A stretch of 64,000 nt of DNA from Methylotetracoccus oryzae (GCF_006175985.1 NZ_SRSH01000006.1:170880-234879); one strand, 5' to 3'. Counted from the stretch's first letter, positions 1-11,201 are shown. The notes: generated by a model not told the origin, from the letters alone. Program-made: numbers and translations.

Positions 1-234
1 GATCTGCTGCTGTTTCTGTTCCGCGATGGCCGTTAGCTGATTCTGGAACTCCTGGCGCATCTGAGCGCGGGCGCGGAAGAATGCGGACGCACTGACAGCC
101 CCGATCAGGCCAGTGACGATCAGGATGGCCAGCGGGAACCGCCACGGCCGTGCGTCGGGGTTTTGAACACGTCCGGCGTCGGAAGGTGGCATTTGCTGCA
201 GCGACAGCGTCGACGTCGGGATTGGCTTGAGCAT
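1..234 (-). CDS. N-terminal part of a single-pass inner-membrane protein (partial, runs off left edge)
   Basis: An open frame of 78 codons begins at the ATG at 234 and continues past base 1. The first ~34 residues are polar and proline-rich. They are followed by a hydrophobic stretch (about residues 36-54, F-P-L-A-I-L-I-V-T-G-L) and then a charged glutamine-rich segment (A-R-A-Q-M-R-Q-E-F-Q-N-Q) that looks like the start of a coiled coil. A GAGG ribosome-binding site lies about 7 bases upstream. This N-terminal anchor plus coiled coil is common in membrane sensor kinases, GGDEF proteins and secretion adaptors, but the functional domain lies outside the window, so the role is unknown. Confidence 0.7.
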   Translation of the reverse strand, partial: MLKPIPTSTLSLQQMPPSDAGRVQNPDARPWRFPLAILIVTGLIGAVSASAFFRARAQMRQEFQNQLTAIAEQKQQQI

Positions 235-654
235 GGAAACCTCGGGAGAAACGTGAGGGTGGGCGATCGGTTTCCAAACTAAAGGCGTGATTGCTTGCCC
301 CGGAGGCTTCTTCAGGGCTCAGTTGACCGCCGCCCAAGGGCGACGGACGGGCTTGCTTGCGGAGCGTACGCGGCGAGCGGCGGAGTGCGGCGCCGTCAAG
401 CGGCTGTAGTCTAATTCAAAAAGCGCATATCGGAAATTTGTCGCTGGCATTCTTCAGGCCTGGGTCTGTCGACCGCAATGAGCGGCGTCAACTTGGCCGG
501 GAAGGCCGTGGCGGCACAGGGATAAAGCCTCTGCGGGCCCGACTCGCGGCCATACCGGCGCCAAGGCAGTTGTCCTCCCGGGTGTCCGGTGTTCCCCGGT
601 ACCGGCAAACTTTCGGTACACTGGTGGCTCTTCAACGCACAAGGAGTCAGTCAG
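235..654. other. Intergenic region, no gene recognised
   Basis: This 420-base stretch lies between two divergent genes. The frames open here are shadows of each other, with no family resemblance and no good ribosome-binding site. It must hold promoters for both genes, but no convincing -35/-10 pair was found by eye. No DnaA boxes were seen. Confidence 0.5.
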
Positions 655-1002
655 ATGAGCCTGTTCAGTACGATTCTTGAAAAGCTCGGTTTCGGCAGTG
701 CCCACGCTGCTTCGGCGCCAGCCGCAGGGGCCGCCGGCGCCGCTCTGGTCGACGTCACCGCGCAACTCGACAGCCGCGCTGCCGCGAACCCTGAAAAGTT
801 GAACTGGAAGACATCTATCGTCGATCTGATGAAGCTGCTGGGCCTGGACAGCAGCCTGGCGGCTCGCAAGGAGCTCGCTACCGAGCTGGGTTGCCCGGCC
901 GATCTGATGGGCGATTCTGCCAAGATGAACGTCTGGCTGCACAAAACCGTGCTCCAGAAGCTTGCCGATAACGGCGGCAACGTGCCCCCGGAACTCCTGT
1001 AA
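655..1002 (+). CDS. DUF3597 domain-containing protein
   Basis: A 115-residue protein starting at the ATG at 655, with an AAGGAG site about 9 bases upstream. A longer frame exists but lacks such a site. It begins M-S-L-F-S-T-I-L-E-K-L-G and has an alanine-rich linker at about residues 18-32. Then comes a compact helical domain with V-D-V-T-A-Q-L-D, the K-L-N-W-K-T-S-I-V-D-L-M-K-L-L-G-L-D-S-S signature and a C-terminal N-V-W-L-H-K-T-V-L-Q-K-L. This matches the DUF3597 family of small LysM-like bacterial proteins of unknown function. It is monocistronic and convergent with mnmE. Confidence 0.85.
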   Translation: MSLFSTILEKLGFGSAHAASAPAAGAAGAALVDVTAQLDSRAAANPEKLNWKTSIVDLMKLLGLDSSLAARKELATELGCPADLMGDSAKMNVWLHKTVLQKLADNGGNVPPELL

Positions 1003-1020
1003 TAGGTTCGCCCACCGGTA

Positions 1021-1043
1021 TCCGGTCGCCCTGGGCGGCCGGA
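1021..1043. terminator. Hairpin between convergent genes
   Basis: TCCGGTCGCC and GGCGGCCGGA are near-perfect inverted repeats around a 3-base loop, 18 bases after the DUF3597 stop. There is no T-run, so a Rho-independent terminator is only plausible. It could also serve the converging mnmE transcript. Confidence 0.4.
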
Positions 1044-1196
1044 TGCGCCATACCCGCAGCCCGGTTTTCGTAATCGGGTTGCGCAGCATCAATGACGGCT
1101 ATCCGCGGTGGTGCGGCTCGAAGGTTTGATCGGACGGCCGTGCGTTGGCGGGTGCCAACCCGTTAGATGGATGGCCGGCGTTGGCGCCGCTTCGGC

Positions 1197-2546
1197 TCAC
1201 TTTCCGATACAAAAGCTGCTGAAGATGCTGCCCAGCAGGTCTTCGGTCGTGAAGCGGCCGGTGATCTCCCCGAGGGCTTCGTGCGCTGCGCGAAGGTCGT
1301 CGGCGAACAATTCCGGGTTTGAGGCCCCGCAATTGATCATCGCCTGATCGAGAGTCTGGCGGGTGCGGCGGAGCGCCTCCAGGTGCCGGCGGCGGGCCAT
1401 GAATATCCCGCCCTCCTCGCTCCGATAGCCGGCGCAATCCTTGAGGTGCTGACGCAGTTCGGACAGACCGGCACCGGTTTCGGCCGACAGGTACACATGT
1501 GTGCCCGAGGGCGTGACCTCGATTCGCGGTGGGGCGTTGGTCAGGTCCGTCTTGTTGTGTACTCGCGTGATCGGCACGCCGGCCGGCAGTTCCTGCAACA
1601 GTTCTTCTCCCTGTTCGGGAAAGCGATCGTCGAGGACCAGCAGTACGCGGCCCGCCTCGGCGATCGCGGCCCGGGCACGCCGTATTCCCTCCTGTTCGAC
1701 GCGGTCCGGGGCATCATGGATTCCCGCCGTATCGATCACATGCAGCGGCAGTCCGTCGATCTGAATGTGCTCTCGCAGCAGATCGCGCGTGGTGCCGGCA
1801 ATGTCGGTGACGATCGCCGTGTCGCGACCGGCCAGACGGTTCAACAGGCTGGATTTTCCGACGTTGGGACGACCCGCGATGACGACGGTGAGGCCGTCGC
1901 GGAGCAATTCGCCCTGCCGCGCCGTCGCGACGAGGGCGTCCAGGCGGGTCGACAACTCGCCAAGTCGGGCGGACACCTGACCGGAGTTCAGAAAGTCGAT
2001 TTCTTCGTCGCTGAAATCGATGGCCGCCTCGACATAGGTGCGCAGCCAGACGAGTTCGTCGCAGAGTGCGGCGATGTGCTTGGAAAAGTCGCCCTGCAGT
2101 GAGCGTTGCGCGGAGCGGGCGGCTTGTTCGGTCGCGGCGTCGATCAGGTCGGCCACGGCCTCGGCCTGAGCAAGATCGATCTTCCCGTTCAGGAAGGCGC
2201 GTTCGGTGAATTCGCCGGGTTGGGCGAGGCGCGCGCCGGCGGAGAGGACGCGTTGCAACAGCAGGTCGCTGACGACCGGACCACCATGGCCGTGAAGTTC
2301 CAGCATGTCTTCGCCGGAAAAGGAGTGAGGGCCGGGAAAATACAGTGCGAGGCCCTCATCGATCACGGAGCCGTCGTGGTCGCGGAAGCGGCACAGCCGG
2401 GCGCGCCGGGCATCCAGGGTCTGCGCGAGGATGGCGGCGACGACCCGACCGACGCCGGGCCCGGACACGCGGACGATGCTGACGCCGCCCCGGCCGGGGG
2501 GCGTCGCAATCGCGGCGATGGTGTCGTGGCAGGCCGGCGCGATCAT
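1197..2546 (-). CDS. mnmE: tRNA modification GTPase MnmE (TrmE)
   Basis: This 449-residue protein is the GTPase half of the MnmE-MnmG complex, which installs cm5U/cmnm5U at the wobble uridine of certain tRNAs. The N-terminal formyl-THF-binding domain starts I-A-A-I-A-T-P-P-G-R-G-G. A helical domain follows, with the G domain embedded from about residue 220: G-R-P-N-V-G-K-S-S (G1), D-I-A-G-T-T (G2), D-T-A-G (G3) and N-K-T-D-L (G4). The protein ends in the diagnostic F-C-I-G-K, whose cysteine is needed for modification. Its position after yidC on the same strand is the conserved arrangement. mnmG, rsmG and parAB, which often follow, are not in this window. Confidence 0.98.
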   Translation of the reverse strand: MIAPACHDTIAAIATPPGRGGVSIVRVSGPGVGRVVAAILAQTLDARRARLCRFRDHDGSVIDEGLALYFPGPHSFSGEDMLELHGHGGPVVSDLLLQRVLSAGARLAQPGEFTERAFLNGKIDLAQAEAVADLIDAATEQAARSAQRSLQGDFSKHIAALCDELVWLRTYVEAAIDFSDEEIDFLNSGQVSARLGELSTRLDALVATARQGELLRDGLTVVIAGRPNVGKSSLLNRLAGRDTAIVTDIAGTTRDLLREHIQIDGLPLHVIDTAGIHDAPDRVEQEGIRRARAAIAEAGRVLLVLDDRFPEQGEELLQELPAGVPITRVHNKTDLTNAPPRIEVTPSGTHVYLSAETGAGLSELRQHLKDCAGYRSEEGGIFMARRRHLEALRRTRQTLDQAMINCGASNPELFADDLRAAHEALGEITGRFTTEDLLGSIFSSFCIGK

Positions 2547-2565
2547 GCGCGGCGGCCCGTGGACG

Positions 2566-4224
2566 TCAGGCCGGGGACTTCGCGGGCTTCTCGATCTGCT
2601 TGGTGATGTACCACTGCTGCGCGATCGACAGGATGTTGTTGACGACCCAGTAGAGCACCAGCCCGGACGGGAAGAAGGCGAAGAAACCGCCGAAGAGATA
2701 CGGGAAGAACTGCATGACCTTCGCCTGCACCGGATCGGCCGGTGCGGGGTTCAGCTTCTGCTGGATCACCATGGAGATGACCATGATCAGCGGCAGCACG
2801 TAGTACGGGTCGCGGGCCGACAGATCGTTCAGCCAGCCCAGGAACGGTGCCTGGCGCAACTCAACGCTTTCGGCCAGCACCCAGTACAGGGCGATGAACA
2901 CAGGTATCTGCACCAGGATCGGCAGACAGCCGCCGAGCGGGTTGACGCGCTCTTTCCGGTACATCTCCATCATTGCCTGATTGAAGCGCTGGCGATCGTC
3001 GCCACAGCGTTCCTTCAGCTCCTGGAGCTTGGGTTGCAGCTTGCGCATGTTCGCCATCGAGCGATAGCTGGCTTCGGAGAGCTTGAAGAACAGCGCCTTG
3101 ATGACCAGCGTCACCGAGATGATCGCGAAGCCCCAGTTGTTGAAGAGTTTATGGAACCATTCGAGCAACCAGAAGATCGGCTTGGCGATCACGGTCAGCG
3201 CACCGAAGTCGACGGTCAACTCCAGGCCGGGCGCGGTGGCTTCGAGCACGCGCTGCAGCTTCGGACCGGCGTACAGGGTGGCTGCCAGCGCTTGGGTCTG
3301 GCCGGGAGCCACGGTGGCATCGGGGCCGGTCGCGCCGATCAGGAAGCGCTTATTGCCGAGGTCCTTGGTATAGAAGCTGTTGTCCTGTTCGGCGGAGGGG
3401 ATCCAGGCGGCCAGGAAGTAGTGTTGGATCATCGCGACCCAGCCGCCCTTGGCGCTGCGGCTCAGGTTCTTGTCCGTCATGTCACCGAAGCTGATCTTCT
3501 CGTAGCGGGCCTCGGGTGTGTAGAGCACGCCACCGAGATAGGAACGGACGAACTGCGACTTGTCCTTGTCGCTGGTATCGGTGCGCTGCAGCTGCACGTA
3601 TTGCTTTCCGGTCCAGCCCTCTGCGGAGCGGTTCTCGACACGGTGCTCGAGCTGTACGGAGTAGCTGCCGCGCTGGAAGGTGTACGTTTTCGTGACCGTC
3701 AGCCCGCGGCCGTTGGTCCAGGTCAGGGGAACGCGCAAGCTGTCCTGGCCGGGCTCCAGCGTGTAGGCGGTAGAGGACGGGGTCCAGACGCTGTGATGGG
3801 TGGGCGCATCCCGTGGATCGCCGAGCAGTCCGGCCTGGGCGATGAACACGTCGCTTTCGTCGGTCAACAGACGGAAGGGCCGATCCGGTTCATTCTTGCT
3901 GATAGGGTACTGCAGCAGTTCGAGCAGGCGCAGGTCACCGCCGGCGGGGTCGATCGCGGCGCGCAAGGTGTCGGTCGTGACCAGGACGCGATTCGCGGAG
4001 GCACTGAGACTTTCCGACTTGGCGCGGTCACCGCCGGCGACCTCGTCGAGGGTGCGCGCTGCGGTCGGGGTGTCACCCGGTGCGCCGGCAGTCGCTGCTG
4101 CACCGGGCGTATCGGACGCCACAGGCTGCGGAGGTTTGGGTCCGTAGTCCAGCTGCCATTGCTGCCAGAGCGAATAGCACATGAATGCCAGGATGATGAA
4201 CAGTACGAACCTGATGTTAGCCAT
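2566..4224 (-). CDS. yidC: Membrane protein insertase YidC
   Basis: A 552-residue insertase that places proteins in the inner membrane alone or with SecYEG. The N-terminal transmembrane anchor (I-R-F-V-L-F-I-I-L-A-F) is followed by the large periplasmic domain typical of Gram-negative YidC. The conserved insertase core begins near residue 350 with W-L-L-E-W-F-H-K-L-F-N-N-W-G and includes the cytoplasmic R-S-M-A-N-M-R-K-L-Q-P-K hairpin and five membrane segments. The core ends V-L-Y-W-V-V-N-N-I-L-S-I-A-Q-Q-W, before a short K-Q-I-E-K-P-A-K tail. The start overlaps the end of yidD by 8 bases, indicating translational coupling within the rpmH-rnpA-yidD-yidC-mnmE operon. Confidence 0.98.
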   Translation of the reverse strand: MANIRFVLFIILAFMCYSLWQQWQLDYGPKPPQPVASDTPGAAATAGAPGDTPTAARTLDEVAGGDRAKSESLSASANRVLVTTDTLRAAIDPAGGDLRLLELLQYPISKNEPDRPFRLLTDESDVFIAQAGLLGDPRDAPTHHSVWTPSSTAYTLEPGQDSLRVPLTWTNGRGLTVTKTYTFQRGSYSVQLEHRVENRSAEGWTGKQYVQLQRTDTSDKDKSQFVRSYLGGVLYTPEARYEKISFGDMTDKNLSRSAKGGWVAMIQHYFLAAWIPSAEQDNSFYTKDLGNKRFLIGATGPDATVAPGQTQALAATLYAGPKLQRVLEATAPGLELTVDFGALTVIAKPIFWLLEWFHKLFNNWGFAIISVTLVIKALFFKLSEASYRSMANMRKLQPKLQELKERCGDDRQRFNQAMMEMYRKERVNPLGGCLPILVQIPVFIALYWVLAESVELRQAPFLGWLNDLSARDPYYVLPLIMVISMVIQQKLNPAPADPVQAKVMQFFPYLFGGFFAFFPSGLVLYWVVNNILSIAQQWYITKQIEKPAKSPA

Positions 4225-4453
4225 TCTTGTTCTTTCCGAAGGTTTCCGGGACGGGGTCGTAGCCGCCCTGATGCAAAGGGTGGCATTTTAACAGCCTTCG
4301 GATGGCGAGATAGGCGCCACGTAGGGCACCGAAGCGCTCGATGGCTGTGATCGCGTAGCAGGAGCAGGTCGGGTGGAAGCGGCAGTGATTGCCCACCCAC
4401 GGGCTCAGCAGGAATCGATAGGCCCGGATGACGGACAGGAGGACGGCGCGCAT
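4217..4453 (-). CDS. yidD: Membrane protein insertion efficiency factor YidD
   Basis: A 78-residue protein with the family hallmarks Y-R-F-L-L-S-P-W, C-R-F-H-P-T-C-S-C-Y-A and H-P-L-H-Q-G-G-Y-D-P-V-P. YidD is a small amphipathic inner-membrane-associated protein that assists YidC-dependent insertion. Its reading frame overlaps rnpA upstream by 49 bases and yidC downstream by 8, the usual compact arrangement. Confidence 0.96.
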   Translation of the reverse strand: MRAVLLSVIRAYRFLLSPWVGNHCRFHPTCSCYAITAIERFGALRGAYLAIRRLLKCHPLHQGGYDPVPETFGKNKNG

Positions 4454-4803
4454 CGCTGCAACAGCTGGTTCCAGTGGCGGTTGAACGAGGTGCGCAGCGC
4501 GGCGGAGGAAGCTTCAGCGCAGCCGTTGCGGGCCATGACGATCACGTCCAGGCCCGGGAGCACGGCGTGACGCTCGCGGAAGGCTTCGCGAAGGATGCGT
4601 TTGACTCGGTTCCTGTCGACTGCCCGCCGGAGGCTCTTCTTGGAAATTGCCAGGCCGAGACGCGCAGCGGATGTGCCGTTGGACCGTGCCAACACGGTCA
4701 GGTGCGCGTCGCAAACGCGCAGGGGCTCGGCGAAGACGAAGCGATAATCGCCTTTCGTCAGCAGGCGCTTCGACTTCGGGAAGTCGCAGGAATGGGCCGA
4801 CAA
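4405..4803 (-). CDS. rnpA: Ribonuclease P protein component
   Basis: A 132-residue basic protein that binds the M1 RNA and helps cleave 5' leaders from tRNA precursors. It shows the N-terminal F-P-K-S-K-R-L-L-T-K-G-D-Y-R-F-V-F core and the RNR motif region S-L-R-R-A-V-D-R-N-R-V-K-R-I-L-R-E-A-F-R. In this frame the rpmH stop TGA (4807-4809) comes two codons before a TTG at 4801-4803. No other start lies upstream of the conserved F-P-K-S motif, so a TTG start is inferred. The gene follows rpmH by three bases and overlaps yidD by 49 bases. Confidence 0.95.
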   Translation of the reverse strand: MSAHSCDFPKSKRLLTKGDYRFVFAEPLRVCDAHLTVLARSNGTSAARLGLAISKKSLRRAVDRNRVKRILREAFRERHAVLPGLDVIVMARNGCAEASSAALRTSFNRHWNQLLQRCAPSSCPSSGPIDSC

Positions 4804-4806
4804 AGG

Positions 4807-4941
4807 TCAAACGGTGAGGCGTTTGCGGCCCTTGGCGCGGCGTGCATTGATAACCGCGCGGCCGCCGGGCGTCTTCATGCGGGCACGAAAGCCATGCGTG
4901 CGAACACGTTTGATTTTGCTGGGCTGATAGGTGCGTTTCAT
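4807..4941 (-). CDS. rpmH: Large ribosomal subunit protein bL34
   Basis: A 44-residue, extremely basic protein, [18 protein letters not shown] then K-T-P-G-G-R-A-V-I and R-R-A-K-G-R-K-R-L. This is the bL34 consensus at full length. It is the first gene of the leftward operon with rnpA, yidD, yidC and mnmE, and lies back-to-back with dnaA. Confidence 0.98.
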   Translation of the reverse strand: MKRTYQPSKIKRVRTHGFRARMKTPGGRAVINARRAKGRKRLTV

Positions 4942-4981
4942 ACCGGGGACCTTGACAGAGGATGACGCAAAAAGATCGCGT

Positions 4982-5011
4982 AGCTTACGTGCGGGGAGCG
5001 CATGGTGTCAA
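4982..5011 (-). promoter_or_regulatory. Candidate sigma70 promoter for rpmH-rnpA-yidDC-mnmE
   Basis: On the minus strand a perfect TTGACA (5006-5011) is followed after 18 bases by TAAGCT (4982-4987). Transcription would start about 35 bases before rpmH. The -35 is consensus; the -10 keeps only T, A and the final T, as in many growth-rate-regulated promoters. Confidence 0.6.
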
Positions 5012-5036
5012 GGCTGTAGGGTGCGTGGTATTGGGG

Positions 5037-5042
5037 TATATT
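5037..5042 (+). promoter_or_regulatory. Possible -10 element of the dnaA promoter
   Basis: TATATT (5/6 to consensus) lies in the 175-base dnaA-rpmH gap, about 75 bases before the chosen dnaA start. No good -35 sits 16-18 bases upstream. This is the most AT-rich spot of the gap. No DnaA box was seen, so autoregulation by DnaA is not evident. Confidence 0.35.
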
Positions 5043-5116
5043 AACCGACCCAGTCCTCACGGGTGCCCCTGACGGGTAACCTGCCCCTTGCACCAGCCGG
5101 ATCGATCAAGCGCGCG

Positions 5117-6442
5117 ATGAGCAGCCTTTGGAGTCACTGTATCAACAAGCTCGAGGGGGAACTGCCGCCGCAACAATTCAACACCTGGATTCGTCCGCTG
5201 CAGGCCATCGAGGGTCCGTCGGAACTGCGTCTGCTGGCGCCTAATCGTTTCGTGCTCGACTGGGTGAAGCAGCATTTCATCGGCAAGATCGAAGCGGTCG
5301 TCGCGGGTCTGGGCAAGCAGCCGCCGGTGAGCGTGGTGCTGGAGATCGGCAGCCGGAAGGCGCCGGTGACTGCGGAGCAGGCGCCGCCGTCGCGCAAGGC
5401 GGTACCGTCGCGGCGCATGGGCGCGAGCAGTCTCAATGCGACGTTCACGTTCGAGAGTTTCGTCGAGGGAAAATCGAATCAGTTGGCGAAGGCCGCCTCG
5501 GTGCAGGTATCGCAGAATGTCGGTCGCGCCTTCAATCCACTGTTCATCTACGGTGGCGTGGGTCTTGGCAAGACACACCTCATGCACGCCATCGGGAACG
5601 AGATCCTGATGGGCAACCCCTCAGCGAATATCGTCTATCTGCATTCGGAACGCTTCGTTTCGGACATGGTCAACGCGCTGCAGCATAACTCGATCAACGC
5701 CTTCAAGGAATACTACCGCACGGTCGATGCGCTGTTGATCGACGACATACAGTTCTTCGCAGGCAAGGAACGGTCGCAGGAGGAATTCTTTCATACCTTC
5801 AATACCTTGCTTGAGAACAAACATCAGGTCGTGCTGACCTGCGATCGATATCCGAAAGAAATCAAGGGGCTGGAGGAGCGGCTGAAGTCGCGCTTCGGGT
5901 GGGGCCTGCCGGTAGCGGTCGAGCCGCCCGATCTGGAGACGCGGGTCGCCATTCTGATGAGCAAGGCACAACAGGCGGGGGTCGATCTGCCGCCCGAGGT
6001 GGCCTTCTTCGTCGGGAAGCGCATCCGCTCGAATATCCGCGAGTTGGAGGGTGCGCTGCGGCGGGTCATCGCAAATGCCGAATTTACAGGTCGCGAAATC
6101 ACGCTGGACTTCGCAAAGGAGGCCCTGCGGGACCTGATCGCGCTGCAGGATCGGCTGATCAATGTCGAGAATATCCAGAAGACGGTGGCCGAGTACTACA
6201 AGATTCGGGTGGCCGACCTGTTGTCGACCAAGCGGAACCGCTCGGTCGCGCGACCGCGGCAGTTGGCAATGGCGCTATCGAAGGAACTGACGAACCACAG
6301 CTTGCCGGAAATCGGTCAGTTTTTCGGCGGGCGCGACCATACGACGGTGCTGCATGCGTGTCGGCGCGTGCGGGAGCTCAAGGAGGGCGACAGCAAATTC
6401 CTGGAAGATTTTTCAAACCTGATGCGCATTCTTTCGAACTGA
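5117..6442 (+). CDS. dnaA: Chromosomal replication initiator protein DnaA
   Basis: A 441-residue AAA+ initiator that binds DnaA boxes and opens oriC. Domain I begins [11 protein letters not shown], with [10 protein letters not shown]. Domain III carries Walker [10 protein letters not shown] and Walker [10 protein letters not shown], plus the arginine-finger region. Domain IV ends with the DnaA-box-binding [11 protein letters not shown]. The ATG at 5117 puts domain I at its usual place. An in-frame GTG at 5063 would add 18 residues without family support. It heads dnaA-dnaN-recF-gyrB. Confidence 0.97.
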   Translation: MSSLWSHCINKLEGELPPQQFNTWIRPLQAIEGPSELRLLAPNRFVLDWVKQHFIGKIEAVVAGLGKQPPVSVVLEIGSRKAPVTAEQAPPSRKAVPSRRMGASSLNATFTFESFVEGKSNQLAKAASVQVSQNVGRAFNPLFIYGGVGLGKTHLMHAIGNEILMGNPSANIVYLHSERFVSDMVNALQHNSINAFKEYYRTVDALLIDDIQFFAGKERSQEEFFHTFNTLLENKHQVVLTCDRYPKEIKGLEERLKSRFGWGLPVAVEPPDLETRVAILMSKAQQAGVDLPPEVAFFVGKRIRSNIRELEGALRRVIANAEFTGREITLDFAKEALRDLIALQDRLINVENIQKTVAEYYKIRVADLLSTKRNRSVARPRQLAMALSKELTNHSLPEIGQFFGGRDHTTVLHACRRVRELKEGDSKFLEDFSNLMRILSN

Positions 6443-6501
6443 AGACACGCGCCGGTAGCGTTGCGCTGGTGTCCCTGCAACCTGGAAAGGCAGAACAACG
6501 G

Positions 6502-7602
6502 ATGAAATTTTCAACATCGCGCGAGACGCTGCTCGCGCCGTTGCAGCAGATCGTGGGTGTTATCGAGCGTCGGCAAACCTTGCCGATACTCGGCAATGTG
6601 CTGCTGCGCCTGAACGACGGGCGGCTGGAGTTGACCGGCACGGATCTCGAGGTGCAATTGGTCACGCGCCTGGAGGTGGAGGGTCGAGCGGAGGGCAGCA
6701 CGACGGTGCCGGCGCGGAAGTTGGTCGACATCGTGCGCCTGCTTCCGGATCGGGCGCCGCTGGTGGCGGAGATCCGGCAGGAGCGCTTCCATCTGCAAAG
6801 CGGGCGAAGCCGCTTTACCCTCAGTACGATGCCGGCGTCGAACTACCCGGAATTCGACACGGGGGCTCAGGATCGGGTGTTTGCGGTGCCGGTGGCGGTG
6901 CTTAGGCGAGCGATGGACAAGACGATGTTCGCGATGGCCCAGCAGGATGTTCGGTACTACCTGAACGGCCTGTTGCTGGAGATCGAGGGTACGACGCTGC
7001 GCACGGTGGCGTCGGATGGGCACCGGTTGGCCCTGTTCGAGGCGGAGGTGCCGGGGCTGGCGGCGGGGTCGGCTCAGGCGATTCTCCCGCGAAAAGGGGC
7101 GCTGGAGTTGGCGCGGTTGCTGAAGGACGATGAAGGCATGGTGAGTGTGGAATTGTCGTCGAACAGCCTCCGCGCGAGGATGGACGATCTGACGTTTTCA
7201 TCGAAGCTGGTCGAAGGGCGCTATGCCGAATATCGACGAGTATTGCCCTCGACGACCGAGCGCCACGTCGTGGCGGACCGGAATGAGTTGAAGGCTGCGC
7301 TGACACGGGTTGCCATCCTGTCGAATGAGAAATACCGTGGCGTTGGCTTGTTCCTGGAGGCGGGCACGCTGCGGCTGAAGGCGCAAAACCCGGATCGCGA
7401 GGAGGCCGAAGAAGAAATCGCGGTGGAGTTCGATGGGGAAGGCTTTAATGTCGGCTTCAACGCGTCCTATTTGCTCGATGCCGTGGGCAGTCTGGAATCG
7501 GATAAGGCCACGCTATCGTTTGCGGAAAGCAATTCCGGTTGCATCATCGAGGAAGCCAGCGACCCGCGGGTGCGGTATCTGGTCAGTCCGATGAGGCTCT
7601 GA
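6502..7602 (+). CDS. dnaN: DNA polymerase III beta subunit (sliding clamp)
   Basis: A 366-residue clamp that tethers Pol III and many repair enzymes to DNA. It starts M-K-F-S-T-S-R-E-T-L-L and contains the R-R-Q-T-L-P-I-L-G-N segment of domain 1. A-S-D-G-H-R-L-A in the middle domain and the C-terminal V-S-P-M-R-L, part of the partner-binding cleft, are also present. The ATG at 6502 was chosen over long upstream frame extensions because it matches all family N-termini. It lies 59 bases after dnaA. Confidence 0.98.
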   Translation: MKFSTSRETLLAPLQQIVGVIERRQTLPILGNVLLRLNDGRLELTGTDLEVQLVTRLEVEGRAEGSTTVPARKLVDIVRLLPDRAPLVAEIRQERFHLQSGRSRFTLSTMPASNYPEFDTGAQDRVFAVPVAVLRRAMDKTMFAMAQQDVRYYLNGLLLEIEGTTLRTVASDGHRLALFEAEVPGLAAGSAQAILPRKGALELARLLKDDEGMVSVELSSNSLRARMDDLTFSSKLVEGRYAEYRRVLPSTTERHVVADRNELKAALTRVAILSNEKYRGVGLFLEAGTLRLKAQNPDREEAEEEIAVEFDGEGFNVGFNASYLLDAVGSLESDKATLSFAESNSGCIIEEASDPRVRYLVSPMRL

Positions 7603-7678
7603 GTCTCGCGGCAGGCGGCCGGATATCGAAGCGTCCGGTCGCCCGCACCACGACAGCAATGACGGCGATTGGCCTGCC

Positions 7679-8743
7679 GTGCTGAGAAGGCTCGAGATCT
7701 CCCAGCTGCGGAATATCGAACAGGCGGAGCTGGTGCCCGCGGCTCATCTCAACTGCCTGGTAGGCGCGAACGGCAGCGGAAAGACGAGCATTTTGGAGGC
7801 CATTCATCTAGTGGGGCGCGGCCGGTCGTTCAAGACGACGCGGGCGTCGGAACTTATCCGCTTCGATCAGGCTCAAGCCACGGTGTCCGCCCGATTGGGT
7901 GATGAAGGCGCGGCGGCCTTCCCTGTCGGGGTCCGTGTCGCCCGCGGAGAACGGGAAATCCGCATCCGCGGGCAGCGGGTTGCTTCCAGTGCGGAACTGC
8001 TCGTGATATTTCCGTTGCTGCTGATCCAGCCGTCCAGCGTGGAACTCGTCGATGGGGCGCCGCGCGTGCGGCGGCAGTTTCTCGACTGGGGTGTGTTCCA
8101 CGTGGAACATGGGTACCTCGATGTCTGGCGGCGACACGTCAAAGCCCTCGGTCAGCGCAATGCCGCGCTGCGATCGGGTGCGGATCTTGAGCCGTGGGAT
8201 CAGGCTTTGGCCCATTACGGTACAATACTCGCCGAAGCAAGGGCGCGGTATCTGCTGCGCCTGCAGCCAGCCATCAAGGCGGCGGTATCCCACTTCCTTC
8301 CCGGAATCGATGTGGGCCTTAGGGCCATGGCCGGTTGGGCCGACGGGCGGACGTTGCTGGATGTGCTGAGAGAGGAGCGAGATAAGGATCGACAGTTTGG
8401 CTACACCCAGTCGGGTGCGCACAAGGCCGACTTCGTGCTGGCGGCGAATGGCCGCGCTGCGCGGCGATTCTTGTCGCGCGGCCAGACGAAGATGTTGGCC
8501 TACGCGCTACTGTTGGCGCAGGCCGGATTTCTGGCGGAGAACGCAGCCGATCCCGCCTGCGTGATGATTGATGATCTGCCGTCGGAATTGGATCCGATCA
8601 ATCGGGGTCGTCTGTGGGATTACCTCGCGTCGCTTCGGGCGCAATGCTTCATTACGGCAGTTGACCGGCAGGAACTGGATGCCGCCCGCGCCGAGGATGT
8701 CGGCATGTTCCACGTGGAACATGGGTGCGTCGTCCCGCGCTAA
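7679..8743 (+). CDS. recF: DNA replication and repair protein RecF
   Basis: A 354-residue SMC-like ATPase that loads RecA at gaps with RecO and RecR. It begins (GTG start) L-R-R-L-E-I-S-Q-L-R-N-I and has Walker A V-G-A-N-G-S-G-K-T-S, the signature F-L-S-R-G-Q-T-K and Walker B V-M-I-D-D-L-P-S-E-L-D. Length matches the family. Two perfect parS palindromes lie inside the gene and are read as the peptide F-H-V-E-H both times: once in the conserved W-G-V-F-H-V-E-H region and once near the C-terminus (M-F-H-V-E-H-G). It is followed by gyrB after 22 bases. Confidence 0.97.
   Translation: MLRRLEISQLRNIEQAELVPAAHLNCLVGANGSGKTSILEAIHLVGRGRSFKTTRASELIRFDQAQATVSARLGDEGAAAFPVGVRVARGEREIRIRGQRVASSAELLVIFPLLLIQPSSVELVDGAPRVRRQFLDWGVFHVEHGYLDVWRRHVKALGQRNAALRSGADLEPWDQALAHYGTILAEARARYLLRLQPAIKAAVSHFLPGIDVGLRAMAGWADGRTLLDVLREERDKDRQFGYTQSGAHKADFVLAANGRAARRFLSRGQTKMLAYALLLAQAGFLAENAADPACVMIDDLPSELDPINRGRLWDYLASLRAQCFITAVDRQELDAARAEDVGMFHVEHGCVVPR
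8094..8109. promoter_or_regulatory. parS: parS centromere site 1 (ParB binding)
   Basis: TGTTCCACGTGGAACA is a perfect 16-base palindrome matching the chromosomal parS consensus used in Pseudomonas. It lies within recF, so it serves both as ParB nucleation site and as coding sequence. parAB are not in the window. Confidence 0.88.
8706..8721. promoter_or_regulatory. parS: parS centromere site 2 (ParB binding)
   Basis: A second identical 16-base palindrome, 612 bases from the first, in the last codons of recF and 45 bases before gyrB. Two exact copies of a 16-mer this close to the dnaA block make chance very unlikely. Confidence 0.88.
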
Positions 8744-8747
8744 GTGA

Positions 8748-11180
<2,433 letters not shown>

Positions 11181-11201
11181 CCCACCGGACACCGCACGCT
11201 G

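Noticed and set aside
235..654. Possible oriC in the gap left of the DUF3597 gene
   Set aside because: No DnaA boxes or AT-rich repeats were seen by eye.
2431..4350. A 639-codon plus-strand frame opposite yidC
   Set aside because: It is an open shadow in GC-rich DNA. The minus strand holds full-length YidC with all conserved motifs.
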